Of a stretch of 64,000 bases of DNA, positions 55,926-59,989 are shown piece by piece. The DNA is from Phallusia mammillata (lineage: Eukaryota; Chordata; Ascidiacea; Phlebobranchia; Ascidiidae), in assembly GCA_003260075.1 (NCBI GenBank), contig QLIY01000187.1, forward strand, positions 133,941 to 197,940, read 5' to 3'. The notes under the pieces were generated by a model. The model did not search any database. It was not told where the DNA came from and was given only the letters and a program-made list of their open reading frames with translations. Numbering within the stretch: the stretch's first letter is position 1; every line of letters starts with the position of its first letter. A program made the translations under genes and the position numbers.

Positions 55926-58900
55926 GGTTGACCACGTTCTTAAAGAGAAACGGCGAATCTGTGACCGTCCCATAAGGATGACGTAACCTGAAAAAAGTAA
56001 TTTGCTATTTCAAGTGTTCCAATTCGTAAACCTCAACTGGTGTTGAATGCTTATAAATTAAATGGGTTTTAATACGTTGTGCTCACGTTTGGAAATTAGG
56101 AAGTAAATATATTGAGGTATTTAACTTGGCAGAGAGCAAGTCACAAGATGCATAATCATAACATTGTTTTTATCAATCATATAAAGTTCGATGTTTAAAG
56201 TGTCAATGCAGAAAAATGTTTGAAAAAGATACTGACGATGCATATTACTTTGGTAAAAATATATAAATCTAAACATAAAAAACGGTGGATGACTTCAGAC
56301 TTTTTAAAGTTTTCAGTCTGCAGAACAAGGAGTACGTATTTTGAGATATGAGTATTTAGAATTAGTTTTGATAAGAAGAAAATGGATTCGGCCGATCAAT
56401 ACATATCACAACCCATTAATTAAAATTCCTGCGGTTGTAGACAGAAGTGCTCAAGCACGTCAGTGTAACACATTCCGAACGCAGTGAAGAAAAAAGCCGC
56501 AAATGCATCGTTTGCAACCGGACTACTAAATCATTTGCAGTTGTTTCCCTGGCTTTCATACTAACTTGTATTGAGTCATTTGCGTCATGGGACTTTGGAC
56601 TTTGTCGACAAATTTTCCAAATCCAAGTTTAACACTTCCGGTTCCTCCCTTTGTTAAATCTTGCAGCGTCTTCACTGTAAATAATTCCGCAATATTTAAT
56701 ATGTACTGGAGCACTATGAGACAAAAACAATCCATGGCAATATTCACCATTGTTTTTTTGTCATTTATTGTATATGTTAGATATTGGTTGAAAATAAAAG
56801 AAAGTTAAAAAAACATGCCTGGCCACAACACTATATTCATTAGATACTGAGTTGGCCAGAAGCTTTCGAAATTTACAGAAAAGTCAAGTAAGAACGGGTA
56901 TGGAGCCTTTAAGTCGACTTTATTTTGGTAGTATTACAAACATAATACAAGTGAATTTTGTTTGCATCCCGGCATGCCATTCTCCTTTAACAGCTGTCAC
57001 TCCGTAGTATGACAGTCACCAAGTGATAGGCGCAATGGCAATGCATGAAATTGCTTCGTCTACTCAAGAGAGTGAGACAGACAGGGGGAAAGAACAGACA
57101 GTTGAAGCGCGTGACAAACCTAACAGCTGTGCGAGGGTGACGACCGCCTCCAAATCATCCTTCATACTGTACGACACATCCATAAGATAGTAAAAATCAA
57201 CCGGGTACACTTCAGGTTCTTTGATTCGGAAGGGAATGAAAAGGGAGTCGCCAATTCGAATGCGGGCCTGGGTGAAAAAAATAAACGTACAGTTTACATT
57301 ACGTATGCCAAACATAATTTTATTTCAGAAGGCTGCGTTATAAAAGTCGTTCAATTCATTGATGTATTGGCATCATATGGCATATCTCTTGACAGATAAC
57401 CATTCAGGATTCTGTTTTTCGTATTTAAAGACCATAATGCCATAAACGTTTTATTGATGTTTTGAATTTACCATCCCAAATTCGTGGTTAAATCGTTTCA
57501 GTTCGTTGGCAGCGTTAAGTGTGTATTGTGATTCTATGTATTGAATGTCGTTGCACTCGTGCTTCTTCAGGATTCGGTGCAGATTGCAACGTTGGCCGCT
57601 GAAGTCCTGAAATAAAAACAAAACTTCTTTGAAACGACCCTTTTTGTGACAAAGTTTGATTTATTTCTCTTTAATGCATTAGAATATAGTGTACACAAAC
57701 TTAAGACATAAAAATGTGCTTGAAGGTCTTTGCATATTGACGAATCAACGATGTAAGCCTAAAGCGCTTTACTTGAACTGAAGAATTCCATTTGTCATAA
57801 GAGGACGGTCGGTGTAACATGCCTCAAGCATTATACATGGACAGTGCTGCCGTAAACGCGCGTTTGTAAACAAAACCACTAAAACCTATAATCAAAGCAA
57901 AAGCTGTTCGTTTCCATGACAATGCGTTGAAAATATGCGACGGCGGCTTGAAATGCAGCAAGTACTTGTTACAAACCGCTGAGCAATCCACAAAACACGT
58001 ACGAAAGCTATGCGCCAGTCGTACATGCTGTAATTATATGGATACAGATCGTTTAATTCCGGAATAACACCAATACACATTCAAGATGTTGTTTAAGGTA
58101 AAAAAAACTATACATACTTTTATCATTATTATGTATGATAATACCAATACTTTAGGTTGCTACCAATTTAATATGTCAACAACTTGCAGTTATTTTCTAC
58201 TTGCGACAGTAAAAATTTTGAGCAATAAAAAAATTGCATCTGATAATGTTTAAACTATTTATTCTTTAAATCGGTAACATGAATACGATAAAGTGAAAAA
58301 CAAGGCTCTGTCAAAATCATCGAAGTGTTGTTGCTTCTTGTCGACAGCGGTTAGGTAGCCGTTAAAATGCCTGGGGCGTATTGAGGCAAAACCGCCTTGC
58401 AATACTTGGTGCAAAACCTGCCCATGCGTTACCCACAAACACGAGACATCTATAGGCGCATTACCTACTGCAAACCAGGCTTCTGCCAATTGCTTTCACG
58501 AAGTAACTCGGCAACATGGGCGTAGCCACAGAGCATAGTGCTGGTCGTAAGGCAACCCCGTAATAGTCACGTGATACACGCTTGATTAGGCAAGAGGGAT
58601 GGGATGTTGGGGCCAAACACTTACCGGTTGTGCACACCACTGACAATGCGGGTGCGCAACTATGCAGTCGCTTGGTAGTTTCGCTTGAGCACAGATCCCA
58701 CTGACGGAAAACGATGAGCTCGAGGAAGCACTACCCGATGCGGACGCTGAGGCCGATGCTGATGATGAATACGACCAACCGGTGGCAGCAGCACAAGTAG
58801 ATGTTACTGTTGCACAAGCAAAAACATAAGTTAATATATGACCTTGTACATTACAAAGGCGGGGTAGGGTTTATTACGTCGTAAACACCGAGTTGACCTT

Positions 58901-59969
58901 TGTTACAAAGCATATTGGCATCGTAAGCATGATTCATTCCCAAAAATCGTTTATCGTTATAGCTTTTGTCCCGCCGCGAATGTCAAATGCGTCATATTCG
59001 ATGTGTTTGTCGCAAAGTTCGGTTAATGAGAAGTACTTTCAGAACAATGTTAATACATAGTAACTTTTAACTCGCCTTGATCTTAGAAAATACCGCAAAG
59101 TCGGAAAGACCGACCTGGTTTTATCACATAGGGATGGGGGCAAAATGTCAAGTTTGCGTTGAAGGCGTTGACGAGAGAGCAACGCTTAACGTCCGAATTA
59201 GCAGAAATAAAAAAACACACTTTTCTCTTAAACTTCTTTTGACACAACAAGTAGTCGTATGTACATGCAGGGATTCACTACGCATTTGCACAGGAGTTGA
59301 GACACGGCCAAAGTGGGAGAAAATCTATCACGGCACAAGTAAGCGGAAACAGACAATATAATCCACATGGACAGTGGTTAATGATTGATCTAAAAGGTTA
59401 GAACAATACCGAAGCTTGGGCGGCATACGAAACCAGCTGCTTTCTATTAGCTAATCTAAAGAGGCGGTTGCTTCGTAGCATCGCTGCTTGCTACGATATG
59501 ATGGTATAAATGATTGTTGTGAAGAATTATAACAACTTGTGTGCAGACCTAAGTTAGGCATCATGGATTACAGACAACAAGTCCATGACTTTGGTGATGA
59601 CGTGACGTTTTTTCTTTTGTCAAATTTTGCAAATGTTGCTCATTGCTATAGGGAATTTAAAGTATAGTCTTTTTAATGTCTACACACATTGGGAACCTGA
59701 AAATTTTACAATGCAGAATAAAGCGTGTTGACTTTCAATGGCCTTAGGCGACAAATGAGGCGACTTTCTTAAATTTCGAAAACCGTTGATCTTGAGTAAT
59801 GTTATCACGATATAATTGGAAAAGATGACACCGTCTCGTGCTGTCGCAGGTATCACTGTGCACAAATTGACTTACCTTTGCTGCTAGTAGTTGCACTTTG
59901 TGCCAGGACATGTGTTGTCAGGACCATTAATGTTACAATCACAGCACGTAAGATATAAACTGGGGCCAT
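12869..59969 (-). CDS. itgb4-like: Giant integrin beta-4-like gene: integrin ectodomain, TM, ~51 Calx-beta, 4 FN3
   Basis: I rebuilt about 83 coding exons on the minus strand, from ATG 59969-59967 to TAA 12871-12869. Reading phase is kept at every junction, and the sum (one copy of exon 36, inserts at 55864 and 43375 removed) is about 7,575 codons. Seen in order: signal peptide, PSI, beta I-like domain with DVSYSMKDD, hybrid, I-EGF repeats, beta-tail, one TM helix, 21 Calx-beta, FN3, Calx-beta, FN3, 29 more Calx-beta (26 in one exon), two FN3, polar tail. Integrin beta subunits pair with alpha subunits and bind matrix or cell ligands; vertebrate beta-4 alone carries intracellular Calx-beta and FN3 domains and links to intermediate filaments at hemidesmosomes. 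I infer an adhesion receptor with a huge scaffold-like cytoplasmic part. The alternative is two adjacent genes, but I see no new start, signal peptide or stop between them. Two exons are broken in this assembly. Confidence 0.78.
14395..15000 (-). CDS. Exons 78-79: fibronectin type III domain 4
   Basis: Exons are 14875-15000 and 14395-14586. PGPPNRLAFQVLSPTSLHCS, WGEPAVTHGIIVGYEVVYKP, then LLVENLLEDTTYMYSVRAQN and RAGTGPPRDA are textbook FN3. Human beta-4 likewise ends in a pair of FN3 domains followed by a short tail. Confidence 0.85.
15000..15060. repeat. Short direct repeat over a splice acceptor
   Basis: A unit of about 30 bp (tggtcccggtact then aaaatacgaaaaagtcg) occurs twice in tandem, from about 14991 to 15050. 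It duplicates the acceptor of exon 78 and the start of that exon; only the exon-proximal copy has a proper cag end. Confidence 0.6.
15071..15648 (-). CDS. Exons 76-77: fibronectin type III domain 3
   Basis: Exons are 15548-15648 and 15071-15254. RLVAPKNVSIDVSSATSFSV then TWEPQEATVHEYL joins in phase 0 to VSYKRAGDADEPRRYTVPA and SFDVADVQPESVYAVVVSAL, a complete FN3 fold. Confidence 0.85.
16160..16283 (-). other. Candidate alternative terminal exon with ATTAAA signal
   Basis: After an acceptor (tttgtttcacag) at 16284 the phase-1 frame reads GKHRASSSRK and stops at 16254-16252. An ATTAAA signal follows at 16188-16183. If used, the protein would end after the last Calx-beta domain and lack the C-terminal FN3 pair and tail. 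No expression evidence is available, so this is only a possibility. Confidence 0.25.
16383..16406 (-). CDS. Exon 75: possible 24-nt microexon
   Basis: Between an acceptor (tttttgcaattttag) and a donor (gtgaac) lie 24 nt, phase 1 in and out, encoding ASGEDSSP in frame with both neighbours. Skipping it also keeps the frame. The short Ser/Asp/Glu-rich peptide would extend the linker before the last FN3 pair. Tentative. Confidence 0.4.
16576..16956 (-). CDS. Exon 74: last Calx-beta domain (about the 51st)
   Basis: A single 381-nt exon, phase 1 on both sides, holds a complete domain: GEIGFPDEHYEFELGVGTEA, VDWFTRENTAVAGRDFIESE, GQITFAHGQPSAVIKVPLI and VELGEPDGGATMARYETNV. It is closest in style to domains 3, 25 and 26 of the giant exon (YFTRD, YETEV endings). 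Confidence 0.85.
17289..26561 (-). CDS. Exon 73: 9,273-bp exon encoding 26 Calx-beta domains
   Basis: One open frame of about 3,091 codons runs from an acceptor (tgtttcag) at 26562 to a donor (gtaaat) at 17288. It reads as 26 tandem domains of about 112-120 residues, most starting P-P-G or P-E-G and ending TLLPTDTE or similar. A typical unit holds IPVxR, NGVGGE, DGSAKxGxHY, LKDRQ and LLPxxYRxxLxF. Domains 1-2 are divergent and start with a poly-Ser/Asp loop; domain 26 is followed by RRRSSAS, about 20 serines and DEDVF. The calcium-binding acidic cluster is replaced by YRxxLxF in most units, so they are probably structural. No intron and no membrane segment is seen. Confidence 0.88.
20971..24399 (-). 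repeat. 1,032-bp higher-order repeat (three Calx-beta domains), 3 copies plus a partial
   Basis: Within the giant exon, domains 7-16 run A-B-C-A-B-C-A-B-C-A. Equivalent points lie exactly 1,032 bp (344 codons) apart, for example 24402, 23370, 22338 and 21306. B units differ by one to three residues, C units by about as few. The first A differs in its N-terminal half and the last A in its C-terminal half, so the exchange points lie inside A. This indicates recent unequal crossing-over or gene conversion. Confidence 0.9.
27253..27612 (-). CDS. Exon 72: Calx-beta domain 24, first in a single exon
   Basis: The 360-nt exon carries a whole domain (VGFANDLVSLQGDHDVPDI, DNGSEGHVIVTWEA, GTVAFVDGDTEASVVLRL). 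Earlier domains are split by an intron in the middle; this one is not, and the giant exon follows 691 bp later. Its donor (cccg/gtgagg) gives phase 1, which joins in frame to AERGVISVL. Confidence 0.65.
27717..28480 (-). CDS. Exons 70-71: Calx-beta domain 23 with acidic Ser loop
   Basis: Exons are 28293-28480 and 27717-27912. EFSERFYSFKTSDKVAVIPI is followed by a loop DVSSSSSSDSESESE at the exon end, then GSITFQDGVDKAEVRIPL. The Ser/Asp/Glu loop has the composition of a casein kinase 2 substrate (inference). Confidence 0.7.
28625..29012 (-). CDS. Exons 68-69: fibronectin type III domain 2
   Basis: Exons are 28896-29012 and 28625-28780. ECTVSWEPPALGGPVEGYKV, then KVTLTALKPSTKYRVYVQPF and NKIGYAQPSSTAHAI, are standard FN3 B-C and E-F-G strands with Trp, Leu and Tyr core residues. 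Confidence 0.85.
29102..29669 (-). CDS. Exons 66-67: Calx-beta domain 22 with Arg/Ser-rich loop
   Basis: Exons are 29489-29669 and 29102-29340. Strands SEFVLKRNIKEFKDVVTWK precede a loop that is basic (EIRRRRKTAS), then Ser-rich, then acidic (SDSSDASEEP), followed by SGELQYEPGNDVATLQFPL. It sits between two FN3 domains, an order not seen in vertebrate beta-4. Confidence 0.65.
29879..30220 (-). CDS. Exons 64-65: fibronectin type III domain 1
   Basis: Exons are 30060-30220 and 29879-29999. The FN3 landmarks are visible: PPNVVGDFEADL, a core Trp (TTWLPADEGAPVEGYKVTYW), then DLDDLQPNTSYQVNVRPFN and the closing VVVETQPG. Human beta-4 also has its first FN3 after the Calx-beta region. Confidence 0.85.
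30358..31423 (-). CDS. Exons 62-63: Calx-beta domain 21
   Basis: Exons are 31256-31423 and 30358-30525. GMIEMRSHDVTCSSEEGEA, TWYTEDDDALFGQHYDAEKG and KLKFKPGEAERNIHIPLI show both halves. The intron between them is long (30526-31255) and contains nothing I can identify. Confidence 0.75.
31460..32963 (-). mobile_element. Degenerate hAT-family DNA transposon in an intron
   Basis: The element is about 1.5 kb. Its ends are inverted repeats differing at one of the first 14 bases (cagtggttctcaaa at the left; the complement of tttgagaatcactg at the right). The flanking 8 bp, gttaagag and gtttagaa, match at six positions, as expected of an old hAT target duplication. On the minus strand 31569-32003 reads as the C-terminal dimerisation region of a hAT transposase (FWLSTLRSYPVISAKAIKI, CEYGFSALTEIKSNKRQRL, RINLICCQKQSHPSH), resembling the ZBED5/Buster branch. 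Upstream pieces are broken by stops, so it is inactive. It lies between exons 61 and 62 of the integrin gene. Confidence 0.85.
33087..33734 (-). CDS. Exons 60-61: Calx-beta domain 20
   Basis: Exons are 33573-33734 and 33087-33260. PALITFDDSQHETLQSERK and GEATLEDGDDHGVVDINLP, then ALEPPVGAHAKLADDA, fit the domain. Of two possible donors the one at 33572 gives phase 1, which the next exon requires. Confidence 0.65.
34007..35705 (-). CDS. Exons 55-59: linker exon and Calx-beta domains 18 and 19
   Basis: Exons are 35649-35705, 35069-35220, 34820-34920, 34575-34750 and 34007-34246. Exon 55 (57 nt, phase 1 on both sides) encodes a short linker with no strand pattern. Domain 18: GEIGFADCVMQQKQSNGK to GEPTGGARLAGDTECAVTV. 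Domain 19 starts inside exon 58 (PGKVAFPEKTFEVNQSDE) and closes in exon 59 (ETFEDGDDVSHIKVKLP). Confidence 0.7.
35864..36412 (-). CDS. Exons 53-54: Calx-beta domain 17
   Basis: Exons are 36214-36412 and 35864-36000. GGTVELENEAIEAFGTDGDV, AQDDTAVRGKHYRAGKG and MLTFDEGEDRS are near the consensus. The second half is short and lacks the DD-x-E cluster (IVNDPSGDVMFF). Confidence 0.75.
36534..37062 (-). CDS. Exons 51-52: Calx-beta domain 16
   Basis: Exons are 36860-37062 and 36534-36705. AGKFEMASRQQRVNQSDG, RKNGRKGEAQVPWFVEK and LNFEEGDDEKELEIPLS follow the pattern. A Thr/Ser-rich loop replaces the usual D-x-x-A-x-x-G-x-H-Y segment. Confidence 0.7.
37296..38465 (-). CDS. Exons 47-50: Calx-beta domains 14 and 15
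   Basis: Exons are 38347-38465, 38107-38240, 37821-38029 and 37296-37505. Domain 14: PGKFHLEKHNYYFKQSDGR, GSVEFDDGQPTADVTIPF, DTDEDRES. Domain 15 begins inside exon 49 (CEITFAKCEYEIRGDVD) and ends in exon 50 (GEGVLSFEPGENKKDILI). Exon borders therefore do not coincide with domain borders. Confidence 0.7.
38524..38934 (-). CDS. Exons 45-46: Calx-beta domain 13
   Basis: Exons are 38731-38934 and 38524-38661. AKVSFEEPSVTCQQSRGSL, GTLVFADGDTCKD and FAVVLEQPTSGRATLGE mark the domain. The acidic cluster is replaced by YTMDQF. Confidence 0.75.
39008..39464 (-). CDS. Exons 43-44: Calx-beta domain 12
   Basis: Exons are 39324-39464 and 39008-39208. GMLGFASPKYNFMCSEGQLV, VPWYTRDVTAVG and GIHYLPADGNLIFGDGE, then YFDEDEVAFKLCLGEPTGGA, are close to the family consensus, including an acidic cluster. 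Confidence 0.8.
39527..40695 (-). CDS. Exons 40-42: Calx-beta domain 11 with 36-nt microexon
   Basis: Exons are 40660-40695, 39927-40223 and 39527-39691. Exon 41 opens VVEFLRKRYLFRQSQGSS and holds a long polar loop with SLSSTSSSDEH before IDWGSG; exon 42 gives TITFDDGDHEASIELVV. The 36-nt exon 40 is flanked by acceptor and donor, is phase 1 on both sides and encodes LQHVIYEQAAPT, echoing the leader HHAGLAPPGP of domain 6. It is optional by phase and remains tentative. Confidence 0.65.
41016..41470 (-). CDS. Exons 38-39: Calx-beta domain 10
   Basis: Exons are 41306-41470 and 41016-41183. EVVEVKVLRKGNVEDSTYVG, KTEDGTAINGKNFIGGAG and NLVFDPNETEKNILIPVL show the two halves of a Calx-beta domain. 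The first strand is atypical (EPTIEMNQD). Confidence 0.7.
41657..43058 (-). CDS. Exons 36, 36-prime and 37: Calx-beta domain 9 with duplicated first half
   Basis: Exons 42906-43058 and 42232-42384 are near-identical 153-bp copies (phase 1 in, phase 1 out), each encoding PGRFEFSKTSFIFKTSAELG and on. Exon 37 (41657-41824, GAEGFLSFRDGQ) supplies the single second half. The copies differ at four bases and all four are silent. Two first halves for one second half suggests either mutually exclusive exons or a haplotype copy left in the assembly. Confidence 0.7.
41885..43234. repeat. ~670-bp direct duplication with G11 at the junction
   Basis: Copy 1 (41885-42544) and copy 2 (42556-43234) each contain intron, the 153-bp exon, intron and the first bases of the next exon region (cttgactgcttat). 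Eleven G (42545-42555) separate them. The introns differ at several per cent with small indels, the exons at four silent sites. Confidence 0.85.
43211..43848 (-). CDS. Exons 34-35: Calx-beta domain 8, exon 35 broken by a poly-G duplication
   Basis: Exon 34 is 43682-43848. Exon 35 would be 43211-43543, of which 140 bp is an insertion: a 129-bp direct copy plus 11 G (43375-43385). 129 is a multiple of three but 11 is not, so translation leaves frame and stops soon after. With one copy removed the exon is 193 nt and phase fits both neighbours (GYDELAGKTSLGTN then KVATVSIISSQG). As assembled this exon is not functional; an assembly error or a damaged allele are both possible. Confidence 0.65.
43246..43514. 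repeat. 129-bp direct duplication with G11 at the junction
   Basis: 43246-43374 and 43386-43514 are equal in length and differ at three bases; 43375-43385 is G11. The duplication is inside coding exon 35 and breaks its frame. Confidence 0.9.
43995..44528 (-). CDS. Exons 32-33: Calx-beta domain 7
   Basis: Exons are 44335-44528 and 43995-44145. AGTLGFSKATFSFKESEG, RTVDGTAKNGRDFEGREG and VVNFAHNQ, then YGDDGEDRKFSIQIDKLKGG, fit the family. Both borders are GT-AG and in phase. Confidence 0.8.
44883..46255 (-). CDS. Exons 29-31: Calx-beta domain 6 with poly-Ser loop
   Basis: Exons are 46167-46255, 45569-45736 and 44883-45063. CTIEFLKSKYLFRRSAK and VAVVPVARSSEDGACFVQW are followed by a loop RRSSLSSSSSSSLSSSDDEK and then ITFQDGQNSTSIELPLDS. 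The opening motif (IEFLKSKYLFRRSAK) is shared with domains 1 and 11, marking a subfamily. The intron between exons 29 and 30 holds a MITE at 45854-46104. Confidence 0.75.
45854..46104. mobile_element. hAT-type MITE with perfect 8-bp target duplication
   Basis: The 251-bp element starts cagtggtcggcaac and ends gtttgccgacccctg, an imperfect inverted repeat of a kind common to non-autonomous hAT elements. It is flanked on both sides by atttaaac (45846-45853 and 46105-46112). It has no coding capacity and contains one undetermined base at 46052. It lies in the intron between exons 29 and 30. Confidence 0.88.
46380..46882 (-). CDS. Exons 27-28: Calx-beta domain 5
   Basis: Exons are 46724-46882 and 46380-46562. 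DFGTVSFAQSRFEVSATVG and TTDQSAVSGIHYR, then GTISVLFDADETVKEIEV, follow the family pattern. The second half is shorter in acidic residues than domains 2 and 3. Confidence 0.75.
46958..47395 (-). CDS. Exons 25-26: Calx-beta domain 4 (second GC-AG intron)
   Basis: Exons are 47243-47395 and 46958-47143. PGMFEFTKTNLVMRSKATLG leads to GTLEFANNDISKS and LQQPTGGAKLGAKSEATVTV. Only a GC donor (cag/gcatgt) at 47242 gives the phase needed by exon 26; the nearby GT would shift frame. Confidence 0.7.
47685..48300 (-). CDS. Exons 23-24: Calx-beta domain 3 (GC-AG intron)
   Basis: Exons are 48179-48300 and 47685-47856. WYTEDDTAIAGKDYESSE joins GIVTFENLATE and DNDVYDDSGRAFRVILTDP. The intron between them begins gcaagt, a GC donor; the phase-0 join restores the conserved G-x-x-x-F strand exactly. 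The same intron contains a run of 60 G on the plus strand (47881-47940), just upstream of the acceptor. Confidence 0.8.
47881..47940. repeat. Homopolymer of 60 G in an intron
   Basis: Sixty G preceded by seven T. On the transcribed strand it is poly-C about 25 nt upstream of the exon 24 acceptor. No flanking duplication was found here. Confidence 0.9.
48796..49319 (-). CDS. Exons 21-22: Calx-beta domain 2
   Basis: Exons are 49126-49319 and 48796-48985. Typical Calx-beta order: GIIGFPKPSYVFKENDG, VTWFTRDITGISGKHY, GVVEFGDGE, then DILYDDSEKAFNIMLDEP and GGASLDLSH. The acidic DD-x-E cluster that binds calcium in Na/Ca exchangers is largely kept. Exon 22 also contains the first strand of the next domain. 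Confidence 0.8.
49385..50716 (-). CDS. Exons 17-20: Calx-beta domain 1, with Gly/Ser-rich loop
   Basis: Exons are 50594-50716, 50440-50521, 49745-49963 and 49385-49539. The domain opens with VIEFIKAKYLVRRSAKVAVI and resumes in GLDWGEGEI and NFDDENEFTNIEIPLL. In between lies an insert of about 80 residues rich in Gly, Ser, Asn and Gln, so the central loop is much longer than in the family. It begins within about 20 residues of the membrane exon; human beta-4 has a longer spacer there. Confidence 0.7.
50963..51160 (-). CDS. Exon 16: transmembrane helix and membrane-proximal cytoplasmic segment
   Basis: A hydrophobic run of about 24 residues (YSLLIILWCILLFLLIGLIL and on) is followed by CCWRCCVYVIDKEEAKNYK. 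This is the only membrane segment found after the signal peptide, so everything C-terminal of it should be cytoplasmic. IDKEEAKNY is reminiscent of the HDRKEFAKF motif of short-tailed beta chains, but no NPxY talin-binding motif follows. The juxtamembrane cysteines could be acylated (inference). Confidence 0.85.
51294..51812 (-). CDS. Exons 14-15: beta-tail domain
   Basis: Exons are 51677-51812 and 51294-51419. The reading DCPSCAEFQNCIQCIMHGSG and CKFYYSYQVKPGG matches the membrane-proximal beta-tail of integrins (compare the family C-x2-C and WFYFTY pattern). It is followed directly by the membrane exon. Confidence 0.75.
52053..53399 (-). CDS. Exons 11-13: cysteine-rich I-EGF repeats
   Basis: Exons are 53258-53399, 52765-52900 and 52053-52263. 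Repeats of the integrin EGF pattern can be read: FTCGICICGAGWTG, CQCNQGY, LLCSGNG, CECVCNPDWTGSDCGC, LVCSGNGRCECGTCVC. About four repeats are present, as in other integrin beta legs, where they relay the bent-to-extended change. All three exons keep phase. Confidence 0.8.
53667..54304 (-). CDS. Exons 9-10: C-terminal hybrid domain
   Basis: Exons are 54168-54304 and 53667-53843. The sequence resumes after the I-like domain (KQELVTTNPDADILCPWYQ) and gives alternating beta-strand patterns with four cysteines. That is the place and length of the second half of the integrin hybrid domain. The exon 10 donor is chosen at 53666 (gttaca) because phase 0 is needed to read into the next cysteine-rich exon; a stronger-looking site 9 nt further on would break the frame. 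Confidence 0.65.
54725..57267 (-). CDS. Exons 4-8: hybrid start and beta I-like (MIDAS) domain
   Basis: Exons are 57120-57267, 56566-56674, 55592-55987, 54975-55092 and 54725-54827. Landmarks follow integrin beta order: YPVDFYYLMDVSYSMKDDL (MIDAS DxSxS and ADMIDAS DD), KLGFGKFVDK, SPFLFKNVVNL, VSGNLDPPEGALDA, IGWRG, DGSGYLAGI, NDGKCH, DYPT and ITPIFAIG. The MIDAS reads DVS where most chains have DLS. This domain binds ligand through a metal ion and contacts the alpha subunit. Exon 6 is interrupted at 55864-55924 by 61 G (poly-C on the coding strand) plus a 14-bp copy, which would add 25 residues including 20 prolines without shifting the frame; such an insert in the core of the domain is very unlikely to fold. 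Confidence 0.85.
55174..55496. repeat. 156-bp direct duplication with G10 at the junction (intron)
   Basis: 55174-55329 and 55341-55496 are equal in length with about five mismatches and no gap. Ten G and one C (55330-55340) separate them. The pair is in the intron between exons 6 and 7. Confidence 0.9.
55850..55938. repeat. G61 tract between two 14-bp copies, inside coding exon 6
   Basis: The unit aggttgaccacgtt lies at 55850-55863 and again at 55925-55938 with 61 G between. Tract plus one copy is 75 bp, so the frame survives, but 20 prolines and a repeated NVVNL are inserted in the beta I-like domain. Confidence 0.9.
57472..58806 (-). CDS. Exons 2-3: Ser/Ala-rich insert and PSI domain
   Basis: Exon 2 is 58625-58806 and exon 3 is 57472-57606. 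After the signal peptide comes a low-complexity stretch made almost only of Ala, Ser and Gly, about 35 residues long, then the PSI signature GICAQAKLPSDCIVAHPHC followed by QWC, and in exon 3 QRCNLHRILKKHEC. These cysteines match the plexin-semaphorin-integrin fold at the N terminus of integrin beta chains. The Ser/Ala-rich insert before PSI is not typical of the family. Confidence 0.8.
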
Positions 59970-59989
59970 TTTCTTCGATGTTTTTACTC
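59876..59989 (-). CDS. Exon 1: start codon and signal peptide
   Basis: ATG lies at 59969-59967. The first 23 residues (MAPVYILRAVIVTLMVLTTH then VLA) form a classic signal peptide with a hydrophobic core and a small-residue cleavage site after VLA. The donor is at 59875 (gtaagt) and the exon ends in phase 1. Only 20 nt upstream, at 59990, a good acceptor (tattttttgccag) opens the exon, so the leader is either joined to an untranslated exon or trans-spliced. Confidence 0.75.
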
